Under the pieces are notes generated by a model. The model searched no databases, was not told the DNA's origin, and worked only from the letters and a program-made list of their open reading frames with translations. From positions 29,419-93,418 of the forward strand of contig NZ_JAKSXN010000013.1 in NCBI RefSeq assembly GCF_022427145.1: 64,000 nt of DNA. The letters run 5' to 3'. Made by a program: the position numbers and the translations under genes. The stretch is from Paenibacillus timonensis (lineage in GTDB: Bacteria > Bacillota > Bacilli > Paenibacillales > Paenibacillaceae). Below are positions 9,404-18,364 of this stretch, piece by piece (the first letter of the stretch is position 1; every line of letters begins with the position of its first letter).

Positions 9404-9506
9404 GTCTCTTGCCCCTTCCCCATTCGCGATTTTCTTTGTTTTACAATTCCTATAAGTTTAGTCAGGATTATGTTGACACTACTTTACTGTGATTTTTGTT
9501 ACGCGT

Positions 9507-10415
9507 CTAATCGAGTTTTTCTATGGGTACATGCAAATCGTTAATGGGTGGAGCGCCTAGTTCCAATAGGGCGTCTATAAAAACATTGTTTTCGCCGCTG
9601 AGGGAGATCAGATGGGTTTGCAGGGAGACGCCCGCCGTCTCGAGGATGTCTACCGGGACAAGGCTTCCCTCCTCAACTTCATGTCTGGCGGACAGACCGG
9701 GGAGAAAGCAAATGCCGGCCCGGCTTAATACGAGTTTCTTGGCGGTCTCGGCATGATCGACTTGAAACACGATGTTCGGTGGCTGCTCCAGGCTTTCGAA
9801 CGCGCGGTGAATTCGCATCCAGTCGAGCGAGCCGCATTCGAAGAATACGAGCGGTTCCCGCCGGATGTCACGGATGGAGGCGCTACCTGCCGTGGCAAGC
9901 GGGTGATCTTTATATACGTAAAGCCGGATGGGGTCATCGTAGAAGGGATAGGATTGGAAGGCCGGACTCATTTGCTTGCGCGCGAAAGCCAGGTTGATTT
10001 CTTTAGCGGTCAGCTTTGCCGCAAGGACGTCGGTCGGGCCGGTTGTCACCTTGAAGTTGATCAACGGAAAGCGTTGATGCAGAAGCATGAGCAAATGCGG
10101 CATCAAGTAGTTGGACACGGATACGGTACTGCCGATTCGAAGCTCCTCGGGGGTACCCGGCCGGGAGTGGAGATGATGTTTCCCTTTTTGGTAAGTCTGG
10201 AGGATTTGCTGGGCATAAGGTAGAAATTGTTTGCCTTTTTCCGTCAATTGGATTTGCTTCCCCAAGCGATCAAATAATCGGCTGTCCAGCTCCCGTTCGA
10301 GCGATTGTATCCGCGCGGTCACCGTCGGCTGGGAAAGAAACAGCACCTCCGCGGCCTTGTTGAAGCTGCCGTAGTGATTAATGTACACAAAAGCCTCGAT
10401 ATGATCGATGTTCAA
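9507..10415 (-). CDS. LysR-type regulator of the sulfur operon
   Basis: The protein is read from a TTG at 10415, because AGAGGAGGG lies six bases upstream and the family start 'NIDHIEAFVYI' follows. That gives 302 residues. The winged HTH covers residues 1-60, with 'SFNKAAEVLFLSQPTVTAR' as the recognition part; an effector domain follows. In B. subtilis the comparable YtlI activates the ytm operon. This gene points in the same direction as the operon and away from the GNAT gene, so it probably controls both. The effector is unknown. Confidence 0.85.
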   Translation of the reverse strand: MNIDHIEAFVYINHYGSFNKAAEVLFLSQPTVTARIQSLERELDSRLFDRLGKQIQLTEKGKQFLPYAQQILQTYQKGKHHLHSRPGTPEELRIGSTVSVSNYLMPHLLMLLHQRFPLINFKVTTGPTDVLAAKLTAKEINLAFARKQMSPAFQSYPFYDDPIRLYVYKDHPLATAGSASIRDIRREPLVFFECGSLDWMRIHRAFESLEQPPNIVFQVDHAETAKKLVLSRAGICFLPGLSARHEVEEGSLVPVDILETAGVSLQTHLISLSGENNVFIDALLELGAPPINDLHVPIEKLD

Positions 10416-10592
10416 AACGGTCCCTCCTCTAACGTTCATATATCTCACTATACCAATCTACATAGACGGTTTTCGGTTAAATTATCCTTTATCTTAGGGA
10501 GCCCGCCACTTTTTGTCAATCCTCCGATATAGAATTTCTTAATGGAAGTGCAAATATTTTTATATTCCGATGCGTTTAGTTGGTATTTAGCT

Positions 10593-10598
10593 TATACT
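10593..10598 (+). promoter_or_regulatory. Possible -10 of the GNAT gene
   Basis: TATACT lies 56 bases before the GNAT start in the intergenic region shared with the LysR gene. No good -35 hexamer sits at 16-18 bases, which is what an activator-dependent LysR-controlled promoter would look like. This is a weak call. Confidence 0.35.
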
Positions 10599-10653
10599 TA
10601 GCTCACTTCACTTGATTGATGAACGAACTACCTCTATAAAGGGAGTGTTGGAA

Positions 10654-11202
10654 ATGAGCCGTTTCGAACAGGAAGTGAAAATACGGGATGCCCGCGACGA
10701 AGAACGCGAACAAATCGCCCATGTGATGCTGGAGGCTTATCGGCAATATGCGTTTGACATGCCCCGTGAACGGTGGGAGGAATACCGGGAGAACATCCGG
10801 AGCTCCGTGTACGGCAACGGTCCCTACGCCCGCCTCGTAGCGGAGCTTGACGGAGAGATCGTCGGGAGCGTGCAGCTGTTCCTGACCTCGGAGGCGGCTT
10901 ACGGAAGGTCGGACCTTGGCATCGAATCGCCCATTATTCGGCTGCTTGCCGTATCGCCCTACGCCCGCAGACGCGGGGTCGCCAAGCTGCTCCTCCGCGA
11001 GGCCGCCCGCAGATCCCTTCAGCTCGGCGCCCGCACGCTGTACCTACATACCTCGGACATGATGGCCGCTGCGGTGAAGCTGTATGAAAGCTTGGGTTTC
11101 GAACGGGCTTACGAAGCCGATACGTCCAATGGAGAAACCCTCGTCAAATCCTACAAGATTCAATTGACGGACGCGCTGCCTCTGCTTCAAGCGGGTGTCT
11201 GA
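10654..11202 (+). CDS. GNAT family N-acetyltransferase (candidate SnaA/YtmI analogue)
   Basis: The 182-residue protein is read from the ATG at 10654 behind AAAGGGAGTG. The acetyl-CoA loop is the 'RLLAVSPYARRRGVAKLLL' segment near residues 98-117, followed by 'LHTSDMMAAAVKLYESLGF' typical of GNAT motif B. It is divergent from a LysR regulator and a sulfur operon that contains an M20 deacylase. In B. subtilis the acetyltransferases YtmI and YxeL acetylate S-(2-succino)cysteine and sit in the same kind of cluster. That role is likely here but rests on context only. Confidence 0.8.
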   Translation: MSRFEQEVKIRDARDEEREQIAHVMLEAYRQYAFDMPRERWEEYRENIRSSVYGNGPYARLVAELDGEIVGSVQLFLTSEAAYGRSDLGIESPIIRLLAVSPYARRRGVAKLLLREAARRSLQLGARTLYLHTSDMMAAAVKLYESLGFERAYEADTSNGETLVKSYKIQLTDALPLLQAGV

Positions 11203-11245
11203 GCGGCTCCGCGCCCGTTTCTGGCATCCCCGGTTCCCCCTAAGG

Positions 11246-11251
11246 TATAAT
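11246..11251 (+). promoter_or_regulatory. Possible -10 of the alarmone synthetase gene
   Basis: TATAAT lies 52 bases before the ATG and is followed by a small inverted repeat, TAGAGT then ACTCTA, at 11251-11267. The -35 region is poor. Confidence 0.4.
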
Positions 11252-11302
11252 AGAGTAGGCCACTCTATACACATCTAAAGATAAAGGACGGAACCCATCC
11301 CT

Positions 11303-12052
11303 ATGATCGATAATTCCTATATCAACCCTCTGGAGCAGATGAAGGCGTTGCAAAAAAAGCTAACGCGGTTCATTATGATGTACAAATTTGCGCTCCACGA
11401 AGTGGAGACCAAAATCGAAATCTTGCAGGAGGAATTCCAGCTTCTGCATGAGTATAATCCGATCGAGCACACGAAATCGAGAATCAAATCCCCGGAAAGC
11501 ATCATGAAGAAGCTGTACCGCAAGGGCGGCGCTACCTCTATCGAGGAAATCAAGCGCAACATCCGCGACATTGCCGGCATTCGCATCACCTGCTCGTTCA
11601 TCTCGGACATTTACCGGATCAGCGAAATGCTGCGAGCGCAAAAGGACCTGAACATTCTCTCGGTGAAGGACTACATCAAACACCCCAAGCCCAACGGATA
11701 CAAAAGCCTGCACATGCTGGTCGAGGTGCCGGTGTTTATGTCGGACGGCGAGGAGTTGGTCTGTGTCGAAATCCAGATTCGGACGATCGCCATGGATTTT
11801 TGGGCCAGCCTGGAGCATAAAATTTTTTACAAATATAACGAATCCGTGCCGGACCGTCTGCTCGAGGATCTCAAGAATGCCGCCGACACCGCCTATGAGC
11901 TGGATCTGAAAATGGAGCAGCTCCAGCAGGAAATGGAGGAAATCAAGCACGCGCATCAAGCCGAGGCTTCCGGAGAATTCCAACTGCTCATCGATAACCA
12001 AAAAATCAGCATCCCGCAAAACCTGCTGAAGTTGTTGTCGGGCGGGGAATGA
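11303..12052 (+). CDS. relQ: Small alarmone synthetase, RelQ/YjbM type
   Basis: This 249-residue stand-alone synthetase makes (p)ppGpp from ATP and GTP or GDP. The RelA/SpoT synthetase motifs are present: 'SRIKSPESIMKKLYRKG' near residues 55-72, 'RDIAGIRITCSFI', 'KPNGYKSLHM' near 132-141 and 'VEIQIRTIAMDFWASLEHK' near 155-175. There is no hydrolase, TGS or ACT domain. The coiled C-terminal tail of about 60 residues is typical of tetrameric RelQ. It is a single gene ended by a hairpin at 12077. An AAAGGACGG motif lies rather far (about 13 bases) from the ATG. Confidence 0.88.
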   Translation: MIDNSYINPLEQMKALQKKLTRFIMMYKFALHEVETKIEILQEEFQLLHEYNPIEHTKSRIKSPESIMKKLYRKGGATSIEEIKRNIRDIAGIRITCSFISDIYRISEMLRAQKDLNILSVKDYIKHPKPNGYKSLHMLVEVPVFMSDGEELVCVEIQIRTIAMDFWASLEHKIFYKYNESVPDRLLEDLKNAADTAYELDLKMEQLQQEMEEIKHAHQAEASGEFQLLIDNQKISIPQNLLKLLSGGE

Positions 12053-12076
12053 GGCTTCGCCCTTTCCTCACAAAAG

Positions 12077-12116
12077 AGAGCTTCCCTACACCGAAATCCC
12101 GGCATAGGGAAGCTCT
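12077..12116 (+). terminator. Intrinsic terminator after relQ
   Basis: AGAGCTTCCCTA pairs with TAGGGAAGCTCT, a perfect 12-bp stem followed by TTTGTCATT. It lies between relQ and the convergent DUF3934 gene. Confidence 0.8.
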
Positions 12117-12136
12117 TTGTCATTAGGGTTTATAGC

Positions 12137-12280
12137 TTACTTAGATTCAACGGATCCCTTTTTATCAGCTTTGCTCGTATAAGGTTTAGGCGCGCTTTTC
12201 GCTCTTCGTTCACTTGCTTGCCAACGATTCCAACCTTTTTTGTCCGTTCCTCTGCCTGTACCGCCTTTCCCTTTGGCCAT
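12137..12280 (-). CDS. DUF3934 small basic protein
   Basis: This is a 47-residue frame that starts 'MAKGKGGTGRGTDKKGWNRW' and ends 'SVESK'. The Gly/Lys-rich opening followed by 'GWNRW' is characteristic of the DUF3934 family of Bacillota. The protein is strongly basic, which would suit nucleic-acid contact. It lies 30 bases behind the DEAD-box helicase gene on the same strand, so the two probably share a transcript. The function is unknown. The Met of the start is preceded only by a modest GGAGTGATGAC site. Confidence 0.75.
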   Translation of the reverse strand: MAKGKGGTGRGTDKKGWNRWQASERRAKSAPKPYTSKADKKGSVESK

Positions 12281-12310
12281 GTCATCACTCCGCTATAGTT
12301 GGTATGGCAA

Positions 12311-13549
12311 TTATCTTTTCACTTTAACCTTTGGTTTAACCCTTTCCATTTCCTTACCCTTGTTTCTAGGCGCACGAACAGGCTGGGCTTCTTTTGGGGT
12401 TGGTGCTGTCTGCGTCATTGGGTAAGGATGGTCCTTGATTACGGGGATTCGCTTGCCAATCAATTTTTCGATATCTACCAAGTATTCCTTCTCGTCGAAA
12501 TCGCACAAGGAAATCGCCACGCCGCTTTGACCGGCCCGGCCTGTCCGCCCGATCCGGTGAACGTACGTTTCGGGAACGTTCGGCAGCTCATAGTTGATGA
12601 CATGGGACAACTCGTCGATGTCGATGCCCCGCGCCGCAATGTCGGTCGCCACCAATACGCGCAAGGACCGGTTTTTGAAATCTTGCAAAGCCGTCTGCCG
12701 GGCACCTTGCGATTTGTCGCCGTGGATGGCTTTCGCGCTGACCTGCGCTTTCGACAGGTGGCGCACAAGGCGGTCCGCTCCATGCTTGGTCCGCGTAAAG
12801 ACGATGGCGGATTCGATGGATTCGTCCTTCAGGAGATGAAGCAGCAGATCCTTCTTATTGCTCTTGTCCACGTAATAAAGGTATTGCCCGATGGCATCCA
12901 CCGTCGAGGATACCGGCGTAATCGCCACCTTTACGGGATTTCTCAAGATGGAATCGGCCATCTGAGCAATGACGCCGGGCATGGTTGCGGAGAAGAGCAG
13001 GGTTTGCCGCTGGGACGGCGTTTTTGCGATGATTTTCTTGACATCGTGGATAAAGCCCATGTCCAGCATGCGGTCCGCTTCATCCAGAATCAGGAGCTCC
13101 ACGTCCTTCAGATCGATCAGCTTCTGCTGCATCAAATCATTCAGACGGCCGGGGGTAGCCACTAGAATATCAACGCCTTTTTGCAGCGCGGTCTCCTGCG
13201 GTTTCTGTGACACGCCCCCGAAAATGACAGCGCAGCGCAAGGGCAAATATTTGCCGTAGGCGCAAAAGTTCTCGTGGATCTGCAGCGCCAGCTCGCGCGT
13301 TGGCGTGATCACCAACGCCCGGATGTTCCGCCGGCCCGCCCGCGGCGCGTTGTCCTTGTGCAGCAATTGCAGCGTAGGAATCGCGAACGCGGCGGTTTTC
13401 CCCGTGCCGGTCTGCGCGCAGCCCAGCAGGTCTCTCCCGCTCAGAATAGGCGGGATCGCTTGTTGTTGAATCGGCGTAGGCGCCGTATAGTTCTCTTGTT
13501 CTAATGCTTTTAATATGGAAGGGATCAAGTTTAGTTCGTTAAATTGCAT
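12311..13549 (-). CDS. DEAD-box RNA helicase, RhlE-like
   Basis: The 412-residue protein has every core motif in order: Q motif '[11 protein letters not shown]', motif I 'AQTGTGKT' near residues 43-50, Ia 'TPTRELALQ', II 'DEAD', III 'SAT', V '[11 protein letters not shown]' and VI '[10 protein letters not shown]'. A short Lys/Arg/Pro-rich tail of about 45 residues follows. Such helicases remodel RNA in ribosome assembly, decay or cold adaptation. An AAGGAGTTATT site precedes the ATG. The small DUF3934 protein follows downstream. Confidence 0.9.
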   Translation of the reverse strand: MQFNELNLIPSILKALEQENYTAPTPIQQQAIPPILSGRDLLGCAQTGTGKTAAFAIPTLQLLHKDNAPRAGRRNIRALVITPTRELALQIHENFCAYGKYLPLRCAVIFGGVSQKPQETALQKGVDILVATPGRLNDLMQQKLIDLKDVELLILDEADRMLDMGFIHDVKKIIAKTPSQRQTLLFSATMPGVIAQMADSILRNPVKVAITPVSSTVDAIGQYLYYVDKSNKKDLLLHLLKDESIESAIVFTRTKHGADRLVRHLSKAQVSAKAIHGDKSQGARQTALQDFKNRSLRVLVATDIAARGIDIDELSHVINYELPNVPETYVHRIGRTGRAGQSGVAISLCDFDEKEYLVDIEKLIGKRIPVIKDHPYPMTQTAPTPKEAQPVRAPRNKGKEMERVKPKVKVKR

Positions 13550-13663
13550 AATAACTCCTTGCCGAAATCGCTAATTTCGGCGGCCAGCATGTAAGGTCAC
13601 CGATCATACCAATATAACACGGTGCGGGTGACCCGGCAAATGGGGAGCGGACTAGACGTTCCG

Positions 13664-13866
13664 ATAAGGCCGTTTTTTGACCTTATTTCCACCTTGTTGC
13701 CCGCCATGCAGAAAATAAGGCCATTTTAGGGTCTTATTTTCTGATTGAAGGACTGAAAGGTCCTGCTTCTGCCCGATTTCGAATCAAATAAGGCCATTTT
13801 ATGGCCCTATTTACCGCAACACGTGGCTTTTTCGAGAAATAAGGACACTTTTTACCCTTATTACCG
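13664..13866. repeat. Four palindromic AATAAGG units in a 200-bp cluster
   Basis: Imperfect hairpin units built on AATAAGGCC...CCTTATT start near 13664, 13714, 13786 and 13837. The offsets are about 50, 72 and 51 bases, so the units look like two head-to-tail pairs. Each unit can fold on itself. They fill most of the 366-base gap between the helicase gene and the GNAT gene, where no reading frame is credible. Confidence 0.75.
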
Positions 13867-13915
13867 CCGAGTGCGGCCGAGGATCGGGGACAGGGGACCA
13901 CTTTACGTTCATCAA

Positions 13916-14509
13916 TCATTGCCCACCCAGGTAATCCCCCACGTTGCACAACCAAACCAGATGGTCCTGCCCCGGTCCCCAGTAGTCCTTGGCCACGGCA
14001 TAAGGCGCTCCGAACTTGCGCAGCCACTTCTGCTGCGCCCTCTTGTAGCCGCTGTCGAGGCAAAATCGCTCGATGCCCCGCTCCTTCAGCTCTTCCGCCA
14101 ACGCCTGGATCAAAGCCGCCCCGATGCCTTGCCCTTGATAGGCGGGCAGCACGTACAAGCTTCCCAGTTCGCCAACATCATCCAGAGCGCGCCGAGTACA
14201 TTCGGCGATTTCCTTCCCGCGGGGACCATAGGAGATCGTGCCGACCACCTCCCGATCCGCCTTCGCTATCAGAAAAAAGACGGTCCCCTCCGCCGCATGC
14301 GGCCAAGGCTGGAGCGGATCTAAGTCTGGTGCGGTCCGAAGCGCCGCGTCCACTAGCCTCTTCTTCCCTTCGACTTCTCGGCGGATTTCTTCTATTAAAT
14401 CCCCGAGCCCTTCCCCGGCGAAAGCCTCTGGGATGGTTTGCTCGAATACCCGGCAAGCCTCCTCCCGATCTGCGGGAACTAACGGAACGATGTGGATACC
14501 TTCGACCAT
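13916..14509 (-). CDS. GNAT family N-acetyltransferase
   Basis: The 197-residue protein shows 'LGSLYVLPAYQGQGIGAALIQALAEEL' as the acetyl-CoA loop in the second half, then 'RFCLDSGYKRAQQKWLRKFG', the motif-B helix. The N-terminal part is acidic and variable, as expected for the acceptor-binding side. It is a single minus-strand gene, divergent from the ABC exporter. The acceptor cannot be predicted. Confidence 0.8.
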   Translation of the reverse strand: MVEGIHIVPLVPADREEACRVFEQTIPEAFAGEGLGDLIEEIRREVEGKKRLVDAALRTAPDLDPLQPWPHAAEGTVFFLIAKADREVVGTISYGPRGKEIAECTRRALDDVGELGSLYVLPAYQGQGIGAALIQALAEELKERGIERFCLDSGYKRAQQKWLRKFGAPYAVAKDYWGPGQDHLVWLCNVGDYLGGQ

Positions 14510-14658
14510 CGCAATCCCTCCTTCACATTTTTTCGAAATCTGCCTTCAAAATCCTTGATATCACCTTCATATTCTAAAGATTTTACCGAAATAAAAGCAA
14601 AGGGGCGATCCCCCCGAGAAAACGCAAACATACGTGATAACAAGCTGGAATACGCGGG

Positions 14659-14686
14659 TTTTACCTTTGGGTGGTTGTGGTATAAT
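14659..14686 (+). promoter_or_regulatory. Promoter of the BmrCD-type exporter
   Basis: A consensus TATAAT at 14681-14686 with an upstream TG (extended -10) and a TTTTAC -35 at 14659-14664, spaced 16 bases. It lies 75 bases before the ATG at 14762 and supports that start rather than an upstream one. Confidence 0.6.
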
Positions 14687-14761
14687 CACGATGATTTGCG
14701 AAAACGGATTCCATCCGGCAGCTTTGCATGCAAGAACGAACAAACAGAAACGGGTGATCAG

Positions 14762-16537
14762 ATGTTCGAACTCAAATGGCTATGGCAGAATTTGGAGGGC
14801 AACCGGGCCAGGTACATTACGGCGCTGGTTCTTTCCGTCGTGGGCTCTTCGCTCATGATTATCAATCCGTACATAGGCCAACGCATTGTCGACACGTTTA
14901 TTACGGGCGAAAATGCGGTACAGAATCTAACGCAGGAACGAGGGCTGCTCATCATGCTCTGTCTGGGCATGATCGGGTTTTCCTTGCTGCGCACGGGGCT
15001 TGCTTATCTGACGACGATGCAATACGAGCAGGCTTCGCAAAATATGTTGTACAAAGTCCGCATCTATCTGTACAACAAAATCCAAGGCCAGGATATGGAA
15101 TACTACGACCATAACCGGACCGGAGACCTGATGACCAAGATGACCGGGGACTTGGACATGGTGCGCCACTCGATGGCGTGGATCATCAAGACGATCATCG
15201 AATCGGTAACGATCTTCGTCGCGGCCGTCGCCTATTTTTTCACGATTGATGCCGTGTTGACGTTGTGGCTGCTCGTTCTGGCGCCGCCGATCTTTATCGT
15301 GGCTTATATTTTCGCGAAAAAGGTCCGCCCGATGTACATCGACCTGCGTGAGCGGCTGTCGCAACTGAACACGACCACCCAGGAGAATATCTCCGGGAAC
15401 CGCGTCGTTAAAGCCTTTGCCCGCGAGGAATTCGAAATCGAGAAGTTTACGGACAAGAACATTCACTTCTCCCAAGCCAACAAAAAAGCGGCGCTCGTTT
15501 GGCTGGACTACTTCCCGTATTTGGAGACGTTCGCGCAGGCGTTTAACGTAATCCTGATGCTGGCCGGCGGCTATTTCGTCATGCAGGGACGGATTACCTT
15601 CGGGGAATTTTCCGCGTTCTCCGCGCTGATCTGGGCCGTTTCCAACCCGATGCGCAATATCGGCATTATCATTAATGATATTCAGCGTTTTTTCGCCAGC
15701 TTAAGCAAAATCGTAGAAATTTACTATGCCAAACCTAACATTGTGAACGAGCACAAGGCCACCCGCAAGCGTCGTTACGAAGGACGGATCGATTTCGATC
15801 ACGTCAGCTTCAAATATGACGGAGGCGAAGTGCTTCACGATATCAGCTTCTCGGTTAAACCGGGAGAAACCGTCGCCATCATGGGCTCCACCGGATCGGG
15901 CAAAACGTCTCTCGTGAACCTGATCCCGCGTTTTTACGACGTATCCGGCGGGCAAGTGTTGGTTGACGGCGTCGACGTCCGCAAGCTGGAGCTCGACGAG
16001 CTCCGCAGCAACATCGGCATCGCGACCCAGGACGTGCTGCTGTTCTCCGACACGATTGACGGGAATATCGCCTACGGCGATCCCGAACTGCCGGAGGAAC
16101 AAACAGTCGAGTATGCCCAGTTGGCCGCGGCGCATGATTTTATAACGAAAATGCCGGAAGGGTATGACACCATCGTCGGAGAACGCGGCGTCGGCTTGTC
16201 CGGCGGGCAGAAGCAGCGGATTGCACTAGCCCGGGCTCTGGCGGTGCGCCGGCCGATTCTGATTCTCGACGACACCACGTCTGCGGTAGACCTTGAAACC
16301 GAGGAGCATATCCAGAAGAGCTTGCGTGAGTTGGACTTCCCCTGCACGAAGCTGATCATTGCTCAGCGCGTGTCCACGACGGCCGAAGCCGACCGCATTC
16401 TGATCCTGGACGGCGGCCGTCTGATCGAGGAAGGCACCCATGCCGAATTGCTGGCCAAACGCGGCTATTATTACGAGGTATTTATGCTTCAGAACGAAGG
16501 TATCGGAAGGACGGTGAGCGCTCATGGCCAGGAATAA
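14762..16537 (+). CDS. bmrC: Heterodimeric ABC exporter subunit with degenerate ATP site (BmrC-like)
   Basis: The 591-residue half-transporter has six membrane helices in residues 15-310 and an ATPase domain with Walker A 'GSTGSGKTS', signature 'LSGGQKQRIALARAL' and 'PILILDDTTSAVD'. The residue after the Walker B Asp is Asp rather than the catalytic Glu, as in BmrC and TM287. The true start is the ATG at 14762; an open extension upstream runs through the promoter and is not protein-like. It overlaps the next gene by 14 bases. The pair would export lipophilic drugs. No BmrB-type leader peptide was recognised. Confidence 0.88.
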   Translation: MFELKWLWQNLEGNRARYITALVLSVVGSSLMIINPYIGQRIVDTFITGENAVQNLTQERGLLIMLCLGMIGFSLLRTGLAYLTTMQYEQASQNMLYKVRIYLYNKIQGQDMEYYDHNRTGDLMTKMTGDLDMVRHSMAWIIKTIIESVTIFVAAVAYFFTIDAVLTLWLLVLAPPIFIVAYIFAKKVRPMYIDLRERLSQLNTTTQENISGNRVVKAFAREEFEIEKFTDKNIHFSQANKKAALVWLDYFPYLETFAQAFNVILMLAGGYFVMQGRITFGEFSAFSALIWAVSNPMRNIGIIINDIQRFFASLSKIVEIYYAKPNIVNEHKATRKRRYEGRIDFDHVSFKYDGGEVLHDISFSVKPGETVAIMGSTGSGKTSLVNLIPRFYDVSGGQVLVDGVDVRKLELDELRSNIGIATQDVLLFSDTIDGNIAYGDPELPEEQTVEYAQLAAAHDFITKMPEGYDTIVGERGVGLSGGQKQRIALARALAVRRPILILDDTTSAVDLETEEHIQKSLRELDFPCTKLIIAQRVSTTAEADRILILDGGRLIEEGTHAELLAKRGYYYEVFMLQNEGIGRTVSAHGQE

Positions 16538-18302
16538 ATTCGATGTCGACGAGAACCTGGAATCTCCCTTTGACATCAAGCATTTCAGGCGTGCCATGGT
16601 GTACATCAAAAAACAGCAGAAGCCGATGATCGTTGCCTTCGTGTTAAGCGCCTTGTCAGCAGCGATCGCGCTGTCGGCGCCGCTCATTATTCAACACGTC
16701 GTCGACGTGACGATTCCGGAGAAAGCCTTCGGCGCGCTGATCGGGTGGTCCGTGCTGATGCTGCTCACGATCGTGGTCAGCGTCGAGCTGGCGACCATCC
16801 GCTCCCGGATCATGACCCGGGTCGGCCAGGATATCATCTTCGATATCCGCACGGACTTGTTCAAGCATCTGCAGGATCTGCCTTTTAAATATTACGACGA
16901 TCGCCCGCAAGGGAAAATCCTAATCCGGGTCGTCAACTACGTCAACGCCGTATCGGACGTTTTGTCCAACGGGATCATCAACTTTATTCTGGAGATCGTC
17001 AACCTGATCTTTATCGCCGCATTTATGTTTGCGGTGGATGTCCGGTTGTCGCTGGTCACTTTGGCCGGTTTGCCGGTGTTCCTCGGCGTCATGCTGCTGA
17101 TCAAAACCCGGCAGCGCCGGGCTTGGCAGGCCGTTTCGAACAAAAGCTCCAACATGAACGCTTATTTGCAGGAGAGCATCAGCGGGATCGGCGTGACGCA
17201 GATTTTCTCCCGCGAGAAGCATAACGAAGGCATCTTTACCCGCCTGGCTGGCAACTACCGCAAGGAGTGGATGCGGGCGCTGCGCTACAACGCCCTGATC
17301 CCGTTCACCGTCGACAATCTGGCGACGATCGTAACGACGCTCATTTATTTGGTCGGCTTGCTTGCGATGGGGCCGGAAGGCGTAACCTTCGGGGTGATCC
17401 TCGCAATGAGCAGCTATGCGGCCCGGTTCTGGCAGCCGATCCTGAACTTGTCGCAATTGTACAACAACTTCATTAACGCCGTCGCTTACCTTGAACGGAT
17501 ATTCGAGACGCTGGACGAACCGGTGACGGTCAGCGATGTGCCGGGGGCAAAGGAACTGCCTCCGGTGAAGGGCAACGTCAAGTTTAACGACGTGACGTTT
17601 GCCTACGATCCGGGCCTTAACATTCTGGAACACCTGAACTTCGACGTGAAGGCCGGGGAAAGCATCGCCCTCGTCGGTCCGACGGGCGCGGGCAAAACCA
17701 CGGTCGTCAACTTGATCTCGCGCTTCTACAACTTGACCGACGGCGAGATTCTGATCGACGGTCACGATATTTCGCAGGTCACGTTGAAGTCGCTGCGCAG
17801 CCAGATGGGGATTATGCTGCAGGACAGCTTTATTTTCTCCGGCACGATCATGGACAATATCCGCTACGGCAAGCTGGACGCTACAGAAGAGGAGATCATC
17901 GCCGCGGCCAAAACGGTCTGCGCCGACGATTTCATCCGCGAGTTCGAGCAAGGTTACCAAACCGAGGTGAACGAACGCGGATCGAAGCTGTCCCAGGGTC
18001 AACGGCAGCTCATCTCGTTCGCCCGGACCCTGCTGGCCGATCCGCGGATCCTGATCCTGGACGAAGCGACCTCCTCGATCGACGCCAAGACGGAGCGCCT
18101 GCTCCAGCAAGGCTTGAACGAGCTGCTGAAGGGACGCACCTCGTTCATCATTGCGCACCGGCTGTCGACGGTAAAGAATTGCGACCGTATCATGTATGTC
18201 GCAGATAAGGGGATCGCCGAATCCGGTTCGCATGACGAGCTAATGGCCAAACGCGGCTTGTACTACCGCTTGTATACCGCTCAGAAGATGGAAGTTGTAT
18301 AA
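16524..18302 (+). CDS. bmrD: Heterodimeric ABC exporter subunit with catalytic Walker B Glu (BmrD-like)
   Basis: The 592-residue partner begins with a charged N-terminal elbow, then six helices, then Walker A 'GPTGAGKTT', the non-canonical signature 'LSQGQRQLISFARTL' and a complete 'ILILDEATSSID' with catalytic Glu. The altered signature here and the missing Glu in the partner together make one degenerate and one active ATP site, the known asymmetric design of BmrCD and TM287/288. It is translationally coupled to the preceding gene, and both probably form one multidrug exporter. Confidence 0.9.
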   Translation: MARNKFDVDENLESPFDIKHFRRAMVYIKKQQKPMIVAFVLSALSAAIALSAPLIIQHVVDVTIPEKAFGALIGWSVLMLLTIVVSVELATIRSRIMTRVGQDIIFDIRTDLFKHLQDLPFKYYDDRPQGKILIRVVNYVNAVSDVLSNGIINFILEIVNLIFIAAFMFAVDVRLSLVTLAGLPVFLGVMLLIKTRQRRAWQAVSNKSSNMNAYLQESISGIGVTQIFSREKHNEGIFTRLAGNYRKEWMRALRYNALIPFTVDNLATIVTTLIYLVGLLAMGPEGVTFGVILAMSSYAARFWQPILNLSQLYNNFINAVAYLERIFETLDEPVTVSDVPGAKELPPVKGNVKFNDVTFAYDPGLNILEHLNFDVKAGESIALVGPTGAGKTTVVNLISRFYNLTDGEILIDGHDISQVTLKSLRSQMGIMLQDSFIFSGTIMDNIRYGKLDATEEEIIAAAKTVCADDFIREFEQGYQTEVNERGSKLSQGQRQLISFARTLLADPRILILDEATSSIDAKTERLLQQGLNELLKGRTSFIIAHRLSTVKNCDRIMYVADKGIAESGSHDELMAKRGLYYRLYTAQKMEVV

Positions 18303-18314
18303 AGCACGCAAATA

Positions 18315-18364
18315 AAGGCAATTCCGCCAAGCCGTTTGATCATGGCTTGCGGAATTGCCTTTTG
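18315..18364. terminator. Bidirectional terminator between bmrD and carD
   Basis: AAAGGCAATTCCGC followed by CAAGCC pairs with GGCTTGCGGAATTGCCTTT, nearly 20 bp of perfect stem with A and T runs on the two sides. It serves two convergent genes. Confidence 0.9.

Noticed and set aside
13664..13866. CRISPR array
   Set aside because: The units are palindromic and few, the spacing is 50-72 bases and uneven, and no cas gene is present.
14492..14761. 90-codon N-terminal extension of the BmrC-like protein
   Set aside because: The extension covers the promoter (14659-14686) and part of the divergent GNAT gene. The ATG at 14762 matches the family start.
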